From Vreelandella titanicae BH1 (GTDB taxonomy: Bacteria > Pseudomonadota > Gammaproteobacteria > Pseudomonadales > Halomonadaceae), in contig NZ_AOPO01000001.1 of the NCBI RefSeq assembly GCF_000336575.1, positions 248,001 to 312,000 on the forward strand: 64,000 bases of DNA, given 5' to 3'. The translations under genes and the position numbers were made by a program. This document shows positions 8,553 through 16,998 of this stretch, in pieces; the first letter of the stretch is position 1; every line of letters starts with the position of its first letter. The notes under the pieces were generated by a model. That model had not been told where the DNA came from, did not search any database, and saw only the letters and a list, made by a program, of their open reading frames with translations.

Positions 8553-9307
8553 CGCTCCATCAGGCTGGTTTAATCACCATACCCACTATCGCTCCATTGG
8601 ATGGCACAATTCGCCCTGGCGAGCTACTTGTCATTGTCGGCCCCAACGGCGCGGGCAAGAGCACGCTACTCAGCATGCTGTCGGGGTTTCGCAACGCCGA
8701 GCAGGGCGCGCTACATCTGGATGGCAAACCCTTGCGCGAATGGCCCATCGCCGAACTTGCCAATCGCCGGGCACTGGTCGCCCAACAGGAGCTCCCCGGC
8801 TTTGACTGGCAAACCGACGAACTGTTGAGTCTAGGCAGTAACCCGGCCAAATCACTGGTCGCAGCGCTACTCGACGACCTGGATCTAACCCACCTCGCCA
8901 AGCGCAGCGTACTCTCGCTTTCCGGTGGCGAACGCCAGCGGGTGATGATCGCACGAGGCGCCTGCCAACTACTCTCAAGGGGCTCTCCCACCGCCAAGGA
9001 TGGTGGTATTTTATTGCTGGATGAGCCGACCAGTGCCTTGGATATCGGCCAGCAGCAGCGCTTGATGCGGCAACTACGCGGCTGGGCCGCACAGCACCGC
9101 ATGGCCATTGTTTGCGTGCTCCACGACCTTAATCTCGCCAGCACCTACGCTGACCGGGTATGGTTGCTGCATCAAGGGCAGCGTATTGACCACGGACTAC
9201 CCAGCCAGGTGCTTAACCCCGCGACCATTGCGAAGATTTACGCAGCCGAACTTCAGCACATTGAGGGCGGCCCCCATGGCAAGCCTCTGCTCGCCCTGGC
9301 GCCTTAA
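8546..9307 (+). CDS. hmuV: Haem ABC transporter ATP-binding protein HmuV
   Basis: A 253-residue cytoplasmic ATPase. Walker A is GPNGAGKST (~32-40), the signature is LSGGERQRV (~124-132), Walker B is [12 protein letters not shown] (~155-166) and the switch histidine is in CVLHDLNLA. About ten residues between signature and Walker B (LLSRGSPTAKDGG) make a short insertion that HmuV proteins commonly have. It energises haem import through HmuU. It is the last gene of the coupled hmuSTUV run; 111 bp without an obvious terminator separate it from the DUF454 gene. Confidence 0.94.
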   Translation: MLTLHQAGLITIPTIAPLDGTIRPGELLVIVGPNGAGKSTLLSMLSGFRNAEQGALHLDGKPLREWPIAELANRRALVAQQELPGFDWQTDELLSLGSNPAKSLVAALLDDLDLTHLAKRSVLSLSGGERQRVMIARGACQLLSRGSPTAKDGGILLLDEPTSALDIGQQQRLMRQLRGWAAQHRMAIVCVLHDLNLASTYADRVWLLHQGQRIDHGLPSQVLNPATIAKIYAAELQHIEGGPHGKPLLALAP

Positions 9308-9418
9308 GACAGCTTTCAGCAGCCAACGAGTCGAGTGGCAAAGCCCTCATATAAGTCCATACTTATCCATACGTAACGGGCAATATATGCATCACCGTGT
9401 GCCAATTGGGGAGCAAGA

Positions 9419-9793
9419 ATGAGACTGATCAGCCTCATGTGGGTCGTGTTGGCAGGGATGAGTTTTAGCATCGGTGTGTTAGGCATTTTCCTGCCCCTGC
9501 TGCCGACCACCGTGTTTATGCTAATGGCTGTTTACTGTGCCTCCAAAGGCTCACCGCGCTTTGAGGCCTGGATCCGCTCCCGCCACTATGTCGGGCCACT
9601 GCTGGTTACCTGGGAGCAAGAGCGCGCCATCCCCCGGCACGCTAAGTTGGCGGCTGTTAGCATGATAGCGTTGAGTGCTCTGATCACCGCTTGGTCACTC
9701 GGCCCTGGCTGGACTCGCTGGGGCGTGATCGCTCTACTGATGCTGATTGCCGTTTGGCTGGCTACTCGGCCAGAGCCTTCGTCTTCTTCTTAA
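9419..9793 (+). CDS. DUF454 (YbaN-like) inner membrane protein
   Basis: A 124-residue membrane protein with family motifs GMSFSIGVLGIFLPLLPTT and SPRFEAWIRSRHYVGPLL, then two more hydrophobic segments. DUF454/YbaN proteins are short inner membrane proteins without a firm function; some lie beside haem or iron genes, as here. GGGGAG at 9410-9415 precedes the ATG. The C terminus ends in a polyserine tail. It may be read from the hmu operon or from its own promoter. Confidence 0.85.
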   Translation: MRLISLMWVVLAGMSFSIGVLGIFLPLLPTTVFMLMAVYCASKGSPRFEAWIRSRHYVGPLLVTWEQERAIPRHAKLAAVSMIALSALITAWSLGPGWTRWGVIALLMLIAVWLATRPEPSSSS

Positions 9794-9800
9794 CACACGC

Positions 9801-10307
9801 CTAAACCAGCACCTTATGGGTAGAGACCACCTGTCGCAGCCCCATAAACGAGCGGATCTGGCGCACGCCGGGCAGGTAGAGCAACTGTTCAGCGTGCAAC
9901 CTGTTGAAGCTTTGGCTGTCCCGGGTGCGTACCAGCATAAAATAATCAAACTCCCCGGTTACTACGTGACACTCCATACAGCCAGATACCTTCTGGGCCG
10001 CCTCTTCAAAGGCGGCGAAGGATTCCGGCGTCGAGCGATCCAGTACCACGCCAATCAACACCACCATACCTGCCTGTAGTTGTTCCGGGTCTAAATGCGC
10101 CACCACCCGGCTGATTACCCCATCCCGCTTGAGCCTTTCCACCCTGCGTAAGCACGCCGCCGGGCTCAAGCTCACCTGCTCTGCCAGTGCCACATTGGAA
10201 AGCGTGGCATCGTCCTGAAGCAGTTTAAGGATACGCCGATCTGTTCGGTCTAGTTCAGCCGCCTGATCATCAGGCCCAGGGCGTGAACGGGAGATTTTTG
10301 AGCGCAC
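9801..10307 (-). CDS. acdR: Lrp/AsnC-family regulator, probable AcdR
   Basis: A 168-residue Lrp/AsnC protein: a helix-turn-helix at ~20-75 (LDRTDRRILKLLQDDATLSN, SLSPAACLRRVERLKRDGVI) and a RAM ligand-binding domain at ~90-160 (CHVVTGEFDYFMLVRTRD). It is divergent from acdS across a 203-bp AT-rich gap. In other bacteria acdS is controlled by exactly such a divergent Lrp-type gene, AcdR, which activates it in the presence of ACC. The role is therefore inferred from position plus family. The N-terminal 15 residues precede the usual Lrp start and no clear ribosome site fixes it. Confidence 0.82.
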   Translation of the reverse strand: MRSKISRSRPGPDDQAAELDRTDRRILKLLQDDATLSNVALAEQVSLSPAACLRRVERLKRDGVISRVVAHLDPEQLQAGMVVLIGVVLDRSTPESFAAFEEAAQKVSGCMECHVVTGEFDYFMLVRTRDSQSFNRLHAEQLLYLPGVRQIRSFMGLRQVVSTHKVLV

Positions 10308-10349
10308 TATTATTTACCTGATTCATCTATAAACACTATTTAAGACCAC

Positions 10350-10365
10350 ATAAAATATGTTTTAT
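10350..10365. promoter_or_regulatory. Inverted repeat in acdR-acdS gap, candidate AcdR site
   Basis: ATAAAA-TATG-TTTTAT has perfect 6-bp arms. It is AT-rich, as Lrp-family sites tend to be, and sits 42 bp upstream of acdR. Function is inferred from position only. Confidence 0.35.
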
Positions 10366-10422
10366 CAACTTTTATTGCTTTAAAACAGACAACTTTGCAA
10401 CACAAAAATCATGGCTAACACT

Positions 10423-10436
10423 TACTATAAATAGTA
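10423..10436. promoter_or_regulatory. Second inverted repeat in acdR-acdS gap
   Basis: TACTAT-AA-ATAGTA has perfect 6-bp arms, 74 bp before the acdS start. It could be a regulator site or overlap the acdS promoter (TACTAT and TATAAA read as -10-like). Confidence 0.4.
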
Positions 10437-10510
10437 GAGAGCACGCCAATTGTTCACAACAACCTTAGCCGCCCTATATCGCACCCAATGTTTTAAAGCT
10501 GGAGATTGCT

Positions 10511-11527
10511 ATGAACCTCGAACGCTTCCCACGTTACCCACTCACTTTTGGCCCCTCTCCCATTACGCCGCTCAAGCGGCTAAGCGAACATTTAGGCGGT
10601 GAAGTAGAGCTCTACGCCAAGCGTGAAGACTGCAACAGCGGCCTGGCCTTTGGCGGCAACAAGACCCGCAAGCTGGAGTACTTGATTCCTGAGGCACTTG
10701 AACAGGGCTGCGATACGCTGGTATCGATTGGTGGTATTCAGTCCAACCAGACCCGGCAAGTGGCAGCAGTGGCCGCCCATCTGGGCATGCAGTGCGTGCT
10801 GGTACAGGAGAACTGGGTCAACTACTCCGACGCGGTGTATGACCGCGTGGGCAATATCGAGATGTCACGCATCATGGGCGCCGATGTGCGCTTGGATGAC
10901 GCGGGGTTCGACATCGGCATTCGCCCCAGCTGGGAGCAGGCCATGGAGGATGTGCGCCAACGGGGCGGTAAGCCCTTCCCGATTCCCGCTGGCTGCTCCG
11001 AGCACCCTTACGGCGGCTTAGGCTTTGTGGGCTTTGCCGAAGAGGTACGTCAGCAGGAGAAAGAGCTGGGCTTCACGTTTGACTATATCGTGGTGTGCTC
11101 AGTCACCGGCAGCACTCAGGCGGGCATGGTGGTGGGGTTTGCCGCCGATGGCCGTGCCCAGCGAGTGATTGGCATTGACGCCTCTGCCAAGCCTGAGCAA
11201 ACCCGTGAACAGATCCTGCGCATCGCGCGCAATACGGCTGAATTGGTGGAATTGGAAGGCGGTATTAGCGATGACGATGTCATTTTGGATACCCGCTACG
11301 GCGGCCCCGAGTATGGCCTGCCCAACGAAGGCACGCTGGAAGCCATTCGCCTCTGTGCCCGTCTGGAGGGTGTGCTTACCGACCCGGTTTACGAAGGTAA
11401 ATCCATGCACGGCATGATCGACATGGTGCGCAACGGCGAATTCCCGCCCGGCTCCAAAGTACTCTACGCCCACCTAGGCGGCGTACCTGCGCTGAATGCC
11501 TATAGTTTCCTGTTTAGAAATGGATAA
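10511..11527 (+). CDS. acdS: 1-aminocyclopropane-1-carboxylate (ACC) deaminase
   Basis: A 338-residue PLP enzyme that splits ACC, the plant ethylene precursor, into 2-oxobutanoate and ammonia. Length equals that of characterised AcdS proteins and wording is near canonical: [20 protein letters not shown] with PLP lysine K51, [20 protein letters not shown], and [20 protein letters not shown]. The two residues that separate true ACC deaminases from D-cysteine desulfhydrases are both present, E295 (VYEGKSM) and L322 (YAHLGG). GGAGA precedes the ATG. Such activity is typical of plant-associated bacteria and lets them use ACC as nitrogen source. The divergent acdR is its likely activator. Confidence 0.96.
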   Translation: MNLERFPRYPLTFGPSPITPLKRLSEHLGGEVELYAKREDCNSGLAFGGNKTRKLEYLIPEALEQGCDTLVSIGGIQSNQTRQVAAVAAHLGMQCVLVQENWVNYSDAVYDRVGNIEMSRIMGADVRLDDAGFDIGIRPSWEQAMEDVRQRGGKPFPIPAGCSEHPYGGLGFVGFAEEVRQQEKELGFTFDYIVVCSVTGSTQAGMVVGFAADGRAQRVIGIDASAKPEQTREQILRIARNTAELVELEGGISDDDVILDTRYGGPEYGLPNEGTLEAIRLCARLEGVLTDPVYEGKSMHGMIDMVRNGEFPPGSKVLYAHLGGVPALNAYSFLFRNG

Positions 11528-11913
11528 GGAGTAAAACACCTGCCTCGAACCGTCTGATCCAGCGCCTCAATAACGCCGACCAGGCGGTTGCTGCTGTACA
11601 AATAATGCACACCCTTTAGTCTTGGCGTATAAGATGTTCACGGATACGCCATGTCTTCAACGCTTCCCGCCCACCTCACCCTTGACGAGCTTGTCCAGTA
11701 CCCAGCACCGCTGGATTTCGCCCACGGCACGCTCACCTGGGCCGACGCCGATGATGAGATGATTGGCACCGACGTACCACCCGTTTCTGCCCAGTAGCGC
11801 ATGGCCTATGGTGTTCGCGTGGCGTTCAACCATACCTGTCTATAACATTCATAAAGCGAGCCGCCAGGAGTTTGCACTTCTTTAACACTTAGCTTCCAAC
11901 AAGGACGGACTCT
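11528..11913. other. Intergenic stretch with possible gene remnants
   Basis: The 386 bp between acdS and mgtE hold no full gene. At ~11549-11620 one frame reads NRLIQRLNNADQAVAAVQIM and ends at TAG, which looks like the end of a lost coding sequence with no start. A short open frame follows at 11651-11797. No promoter, terminator or repeat stands out, except AAGGACGG (11900-11907) as the mgtE ribosome site. Confidence 0.4.
11651..11797 (+). pseudogene. Short open frame, possible fragment of a lost gene
   Basis: ATG to TAG, 48 residues, reading HLTLDELVQYPAPLDFAHGT and then LTWADADDEM. Composition and codon use are coding-like, but no ribosome site is evident and I recognise no family. It may be the N-terminal remnant of a deleted gene or a chance frame. 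Confidence 0.25.
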
Positions 11914-13269
11914 ATGCGCGATGATGAAAAGTACACCAATTCCGAAGAGCAGCTACTCCACCTTCAAAATCTGCTAGATGACCCAGACACAACGGCACTA
12001 AAAGCGTATTTCTCTGAACTCGACATCTTAGACATCGCGCGAACACTGGAGTCCTTCCCGGCCAAAACGCGAGATTTCCTTTGGGAGTATGTTCCCGACG
12101 ACTTTATCGGCGAGGTTCTCGCCGAAGTTGACGAAGACATCCGTGCTGACTACATCGAAGACTTATCGGCCAGCGATGTAGAAGAAATTGTTAAAGGCTT
12201 GGATGCTCAAGAAGTTGCTGAAGTTTTAGATGTTGCCGATGAAGCCATAAAAACCAGCGTCTACGCTAGCCTAGAGCAAGAGATCCGCGCCCAGGTTGAG
12301 AATCTTCACGCCTATGAAGATGACGTGGTTGGCCGCTATATGGATCCCGAGACGGTCAATGTAAAACAGGGCGTGTCGTTAGAGGCCGTGCAGCGCTATA
12401 TCCGCATCCACCATCTGCTCGACGATGAGTCGCAACAGATCATGATTACGGATAAGGATAAACGCTTACTCGGCACTTTGACCCTGATTGATTTAATCAA
12501 GCAACCACAAGAGGCGGTGGTTGATGATTATATGGATGACTTTTTTACTCTAAATGATCAAATGAAAGTCAGTGATGCGGCGGCGTTACTGCGCTCTAAA
12601 GAGCTGCACTTTGTGCCCGTGTGCGATAGCGATGGATTATTGGTAGGCCAGCTAAACGCCGCCGACGTACTTGAAATTACCCAAGACGACGCTGACATGA
12701 CGTTAAAGCATATGTCTGGCGTCAGTAACGAAGAGGAAGTCTTCACACCCGTTTTACGCAGTGCAAAAAGTCGCGGCATTTGGCTGGGCATTAATCTGTT
12801 AACGGCTTTTTTAGCGGCCTTCGTTATCGGTCAATTCGAAGCGGCATTAGATCAAATTGTGGCGCTGGCCATTTTGATGCCGGTGGTGGCAAGCATGGGG
12901 GGGATCGCTGGGAGTCAAACCCTTACCGTCGTCATACGCGGTTTGGCGCTGGGCCAGCTTGCGGGTAACAATATAAAATGGCTGTATAACAAAGAGATGT
13001 GGGTGGGGATGAGTAACGGCTTGGTTTGGGCATTAGTGGTCGGCTTGATTTCCCATCTCTGGTTTGGCGATGCCATGATCACGCTGGTGATCACCCTGGC
13101 CATCTTTATCAATATGAGTCTCGCCAACTTATCCGGCGTACTCATCCCCATGGTGTTGAAAAAGCTGCAGATTGACCCCGCGTTATCGGGCGCGGTTATT
13201 TTGACGACCGTTACCGATGTGGTTGGCTTTCTTTCATTCTTAGGGCTCGCGACGCTTATTATCCTGTGA
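11914..13269 (+). CDS. mgtE: Magnesium transporter MgtE
   Basis: A 451-residue Mg2+ channel. In order: the acidic MgtE N domain (~1-135, helical repeats such as LDILDIARTLESFPAKTRDF and DLSASDVEEIVKGLDAQEVA), two CBS domains (~138-260) that sense cytosolic Mg2+, the connecting helix, and five membrane segments (~285-450) with the pore-region motifs MPVVASMGGIAGSQTLTVV and ANLSGVLIPMVLKKLQIDPA. Dimeric MgtE closes when Mg2+ fills the acidic cytosolic interface. It stands alone between acdS and the inositol operon and ends at a strong hairpin. No Mg2+ riboswitch leader was seen upstream. Confidence 0.95.
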   Translation: MRDDEKYTNSEEQLLHLQNLLDDPDTTALKAYFSELDILDIARTLESFPAKTRDFLWEYVPDDFIGEVLAEVDEDIRADYIEDLSASDVEEIVKGLDAQEVAEVLDVADEAIKTSVYASLEQEIRAQVENLHAYEDDVVGRYMDPETVNVKQGVSLEAVQRYIRIHHLLDDESQQIMITDKDKRLLGTLTLIDLIKQPQEAVVDDYMDDFFTLNDQMKVSDAAALLRSKELHFVPVCDSDGLLVGQLNAADVLEITQDDADMTLKHMSGVSNEEEVFTPVLRSAKSRGIWLGINLLTAFLAAFVIGQFEAALDQIVALAILMPVVASMGGIAGSQTLTVVIRGLALGQLAGNNIKWLYNKEMWVGMSNGLVWALVVGLISHLWFGDAMITLVITLAIFINMSLANLSGVLIPMVLKKLQIDPALSGAVILTTVTDVVGFLSFLGLATLIIL

Positions 13270-13286
13270 CTTTTTCTGCCCAGCAG

Positions 13287-13318
13287 GCGCTTGGGCCTTT
13301 ATAGAAAGGCCCAAGCGC
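13287..13318. terminator. Bidirectional terminator between mgtE and the inositol operon
   Basis: GCGCTTGGGCCTTT, loop ATAG, AAAGGCCCAAGCGC is a perfect 14-bp stem between two convergent genes. There is no long T-run, so it may act mainly as a transcript end stabiliser. Confidence 0.7.
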
Positions 13319-13336
13319 TTAGTGTAGAAGCAACGG

Positions 13337-14458
13337 CTATACTGTCACCCACTGCCCCGTCTGATGTGACGTTTCGATAGCCTCTATTAATCGATTAACC
13401 CGCGCGGCTTCGCGAAAGTCCGGATAGAGGGGGCGGTTATTGATGATGCCTTCCACCAGATCGCGCACCTCGATAATCTTCTGATCGTTATAGCCCAGAC
13501 CATGCCCCGGCGCGGGGCTGAAGGCCGCATAGTCGGGATGTTCCGGGCCCGCTAACAGGGTAGTGAACCCTCGCCTGCCGTGGGCATCACCGTGGCGATA
13601 TAGCTGTAGCTCGCTCATGCGTTCCTGGTCAAAAACAATGGCGCCTTTGGTGCCCGTTAGCGTATAGGCCAAGCCCATTTTGCGGCCTGCCGCCACCCGG
13701 GAGGTCTCGATATTACCGATTAACCCCTGGTCAAACCGCAACATGGCCTGGGCCTGGTCGTCGTTTTCTACTGGGGCCATCCCGCTACCGTTAGCATTGG
13801 GGCGCGAAGCGATAACGGTCTGTAGCTGGCCGCAAACCTCGTTAATGCGCTGTCCGGTTAAAAACTCGGCCATATTGAGAATATGCGAGCCCACATCGCC
13901 TAGCGCACCGGCGCCTGCGGTCGCCCGCTGTGTATGCCAGTCGTGGGGCTTTTGCGGGTCTAGCAGGTAATCCTCGTTGTGCCGCCCACGAAAATGAATC
14001 AGCTCACCAATTTCACCGCTAGCGACAATCTGGCGGGCCAACTGGGTAGCGGAATTGCGAATATAGTTAAAGCCCACCAGTGTTTTGACGCCCGCCTTTT
14101 CAGCCGCGGCGACCATCTCGTCGGCATCTGCCGCGCTCAGCGCCAGCGGCTTTTCGGCGTAAACATGCTTGCCAGCGGCAATGGCGGCAAGGGCCATCTC
14201 TTTATGCAGGAAGTTGGGCGCGCATATATCCACCACATCCACGTCACTGTCTTCCACCAGCGCGCGCCAGTCGTCGGTGGCGCGGGCAAAGCCCCAGGCC
14301 CGGGCTCGGCTCTCTGCTGTAGCAAGGTCAGCATCCGCCAGCAGTTCGCAAACGGGTTTAGCGGGCAGCTCAAAAACGCTGGACGCTGCATTAAAGGCGA
14401 TGGCGTGGGCTTTGCCCATAAAGCCGGTGCCGATTAGGCCAATTTTGAGGGTTTTCAT
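13337..14458 (-). CDS. Gfo/Idh/MocA-family dehydrogenase in the inositol operon
   Basis: A 373-residue NAD(P)-dependent oxidoreductase. The Rossmann motif is GLIGTGFMGKAHA (~7-19), the family lysine is in YAEKPLALS (~100), and the catalytic region is HDWHTQRATAGAGALGDVGS. It is the last gene of the leftward inositol operon, after mmsA. Inositol clusters often hold extra members of this family that act on scyllo-inositol or other inositol isomers, so an isomer-specific inositol dehydrogenase is likely; the true substrate is not readable. A second member, iolG, lies at 25887. A small hairpin separates it from mmsA. Confidence 0.85.
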   Translation of the reverse strand: MKTLKIGLIGTGFMGKAHAIAFNAASSVFELPAKPVCELLADADLATAESRARAWGFARATDDWRALVEDSDVDVVDICAPNFLHKEMALAAIAAGKHVYAEKPLALSAADADEMVAAAEKAGVKTLVGFNYIRNSATQLARQIVASGEIGELIHFRGRHNEDYLLDPQKPHDWHTQRATAGAGALGDVGSHILNMAEFLTGQRINEVCGQLQTVIASRPNANGSGMAPVENDDQAQAMLRFDQGLIGNIETSRVAAGRKMGLAYTLTGTKGAIVFDQERMSELQLYRHGDAHGRRGFTTLLAGPEHPDYAAFSPAPGHGLGYNDQKIIEVRDLVEGIINNRPLYPDFREAARVNRLIEAIETSHQTGQWVTV

Positions 14459-14488
14459 TGTGGTTATCCCTGTTATAAAACAATAACA

Positions 14489-14503
14489 CCGGGCTGGGCC
14501 CGG
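14489..14503. other. Small hairpin between mmsA and the distal dehydrogenase gene
   Basis: CCGGGC-TGG-GCCCGG forms a 6-bp GC stem in the 75-bp gap, without a T-run. It may tune distal expression. Confidence 0.35.
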
Positions 14504-14533
14504 CGTTGATTGGTGTCGTGCCCCGTAGCCTGT

Positions 14534-16036
14534 TTACATGGTCGGCATGGTGAAGTGGTTGGTCTCTTCACGAATGCCGCTGGGCCAGCGCTGGGTGATG
14601 GTTTTCATACGGGTATAGAAACGCACGCCGTCCGGGCCGTGCATATGCAACGGGCCAAACAGCGAGCGCTTCCAGCCGCCGAAGCTGTGGAACGCCATGG
14701 GCACCGGAATCGGTACGTTAACGCCGACCATGCCGACCTGGATCTGCTCGCAGTACTGGCGCGCCGCATCGCCATCGCGGGTAAAGATCGCTGTGCCATT
14801 GCCGTATTCATGGGCATTGATCATGCTGACCGCTTCGTCGAAGCTGGCCACGCGAGCAATCGCCAGCACTGGGCCAAAAATCTCCTCGGAGTGGATACGC
14901 ATGCTGGGCGTCACGTGGTCAAACAGGCTACCGCCGATAAAGTAGCCATCGCCTGCGCCATCAATCGTGGTCTGGCGACCGTCTACCACGAGCTCTGCGC
15001 CTTCATCCACACCGGTTTGGATATAACCCGCCACTTTTTCGCGGTGCTCGCGGGTGATCAACGGCCCCATATCGTTATCTGGGCCATCGACTAGGCCAGG
15101 CCCGACCGTCAGCTTATCCAGTTCAGCCACCAGTTTTTCACGCAGGCGGTTGGCGGTCTCTTCGCCCACCGGTACGGCCACCGAAATCGCCATGCAACGC
15201 TCGCCTGCCGAGCCATAGGCCGCGCCCATCAGGGCACCCACGGCCTGATCGAGATCCGCATCAGGCATGATCACCATATGATTTTTGGCGCCGCCCAGGG
15301 CCTGAACACGCTTGCCATGGGCTGATGCGGTAGCGTAGATGTACTCGGCAATCGGCGTGGAGCCCACAAAGCTGACCGCCTGAACACGCTCATCGGTGAG
15401 CAGCACATCCACCGCCTCTTTATCGCCATTGATAACGTTGAAGACACCATCCGGCAGTCCCGCCTCTTTAAGCAGCTCGGCTAGCCGAAGAGGCGTAGAG
15501 GGATCTTTTTCCGAAGGCTTCATGACGAAGGTGTTGCCGCAGGCCAGTGCGATAGGGAACATCCACATGGGCACCATGGCGGGAAAGTTGAACGGCGAGA
15601 TACCCGCGCACACGCCCAGCGGCTGCATCATCGAGTAGCTATCGACGCCAGTGCCGACGTTCATGGAGTGCTCGCCCTTCTGCAGGTGGGGAATGCCGCA
15701 GGCAAACTCGACCACTTCCAGGCCCCGGGTCACTTCGCCTTTGGCGTCAGAAAACACCTTGCCGTGCTCGCTAGAGATCAGTCGCGCCAGCTCATCGGTG
15801 TGCTCCTCAACCAGCGCTTTAAACTTAAACAGGATGCGCGAGCGCTTCAGCGGCGAGGTTTTTGACCAGGCGACAAAGGCCTCATCGGCAATGCGCACCG
15901 CTTCACGGGTTTCATCAGCGGTGGCCAGCGCCACCTGGGCGCTCTGCTCACCGGTGGCCGGATTATAAACCGGCGAAGTACGTTGGCTCTGACCGGCAGA
16001 GAGCTGACCATTAAGATAGTGGGATAGCGTCTTCAT
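14534..16036 (-). CDS. mmsA: CoA-acylating methylmalonate-semialdehyde / malonate-semialdehyde dehydrogenase
   Basis: A 500-residue aldehyde dehydrogenase of the MmsA/IolA type. It oxidises malonate semialdehyde, the last inositol intermediate, to acetyl-CoA and CO2. Motifs: [40 protein letters not shown], and the catalytic cysteine C281 in GSAGERCMA. Length is normal. AGGAG lies before the ATG at 16034-16036. Its place directly after iolE supports the IolA role; the same enzyme class also serves valine breakdown. Confidence 0.94.
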   Translation of the reverse strand: MKTLSHYLNGQLSAGQSQRTSPVYNPATGEQSAQVALATADETREAVRIADEAFVAWSKTSPLKRSRILFKFKALVEEHTDELARLISSEHGKVFSDAKGEVTRGLEVVEFACGIPHLQKGEHSMNVGTGVDSYSMMQPLGVCAGISPFNFPAMVPMWMFPIALACGNTFVMKPSEKDPSTPLRLAELLKEAGLPDGVFNVINGDKEAVDVLLTDERVQAVSFVGSTPIAEYIYATASAHGKRVQALGGAKNHMVIMPDADLDQAVGALMGAAYGSAGERCMAISVAVPVGEETANRLREKLVAELDKLTVGPGLVDGPDNDMGPLITREHREKVAGYIQTGVDEGAELVVDGRQTTIDGAGDGYFIGGSLFDHVTPSMRIHSEEIFGPVLAIARVASFDEAVSMINAHEYGNGTAIFTRDGDAARQYCEQIQVGMVGVNVPIPVPMAFHSFGGWKRSLFGPLHMHGPDGVRFYTRMKTITQRWPSGIREETNHFTMPTM

Positions 16037-16064
16037 ACAAGCTCCTGATTAAAAGCGGTGCTGT

Positions 16065-16967
16065 TTAGCTGGCAACGTCGAAGCCTGCCTGCTCGGCAAG
16101 TTGGCGTAGGTTGCGGTAACCCAGGCGGGCGTAAGTCAGCGGATGGGCGACTTCCGGGTCTTGTTCGGCTTCAACCACCAGCCACCCCTGGTATCCCTGT
16201 TCGCACAGGTGGGTTAAGGCGGACAGAAAATCCACATTGCCATCCCCCGGCACCGTAAACAGGCCGTCTAGCACGCCGTTTAAAAAGCTTTTGTCGCGGT
16301 TACGCACCGAATCCAATACCGGGAAGCGCAGGTCTTTGCAGTGCACATGGTGGATACGCTGGCTGTAGCGTTTGGCGATGGCGAGCGGGTCGCCGCCAGC
16401 ACCGCGCAAATGACCAAAATCAAGCAGTAGTCCCACGCCTTCGCCGGTGCTATCCATTAAGCGTTCAACGTCGGCCTGGCTTTCGATCACCGTGCCCAAA
16501 TGGTGGTGATACACCAGTTGAATGCCCTGGGATTTCAGGTAGTCGCCCACCACCTCTAAACCACTCAGCAGGCGCTGCCACTCTTGCTCGGATAGATGCG
16601 GACGCTGGGAGAGCGGGCACTCCTGATCACCATGTACACAGTGGGTGACTTCACACAGCACCATCACCTTCGCGCCGCACTCCTTGAGCAGGTTCATGTG
16701 ATCCTGAATGGCGTCAATCTCTTCTTCAGGCGTGCGCTCCAGCAACTGCGAGGAATACCAGCCCGATACAAGCGCCAAGTCGTGGGCGCTAAGCACCTGA
16801 TTCAGGGCGTCAGGCGTTCGGGGAAACTTGTTACCTAATTCAAAGCCGCTAAACCCCGCTTCGCGGCCCTCTTTCAAACAGGTTTCCAGTGGTGTTGCGC
16901 CGCCCAGGCTGGGCAAGTCGTCGTTCGTCCAGGTGAGCGGGTTGATGCCTAAAGTAACCGTTGGCAT
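16065..16967 (-). CDS. iolE: myo-Inosose-2 dehydratase IolE
   Basis: A 300-residue TIM-barrel enzyme (xylose isomerase-like fold) that dehydrates 2-keto-myo-inositol to 3D-trihydroxycyclohexane-1,2-dione. The start is the ATG at 16965-16967 with AAGGA upstream; it begins PTVTLGINPLTWTNDDLPSL, the standard IolE N terminus. Metal-site regions are visible: VYHHHLGTVIESQADVERLM, LLLDFGHLRGAGGDPLAI and IHHVHCKDLR. The open frame continues ~58 codons upstream into iolD, which I treat as not translated. It sits between iolD and mmsA. Confidence 0.94.
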   Translation of the reverse strand: MPTVTLGINPLTWTNDDLPSLGGATPLETCLKEGREAGFSGFELGNKFPRTPDALNQVLSAHDLALVSGWYSSQLLERTPEEEIDAIQDHMNLLKECGAKVMVLCEVTHCVHGDQECPLSQRPHLSEQEWQRLLSGLEVVGDYLKSQGIQLVYHHHLGTVIESQADVERLMDSTGEGVGLLLDFGHLRGAGGDPLAIAKRYSQRIHHVHCKDLRFPVLDSVRNRDKSFLNGVLDGLFTVPGDGNVDFLSALTHLCEQGYQGWLVVEAEQDPEVAHPLTYARLGYRNLRQLAEQAGFDVAS

Positions 16968-16998
16968 AGCGTATTCCTTGTGATTATGTTTGTTGGTA

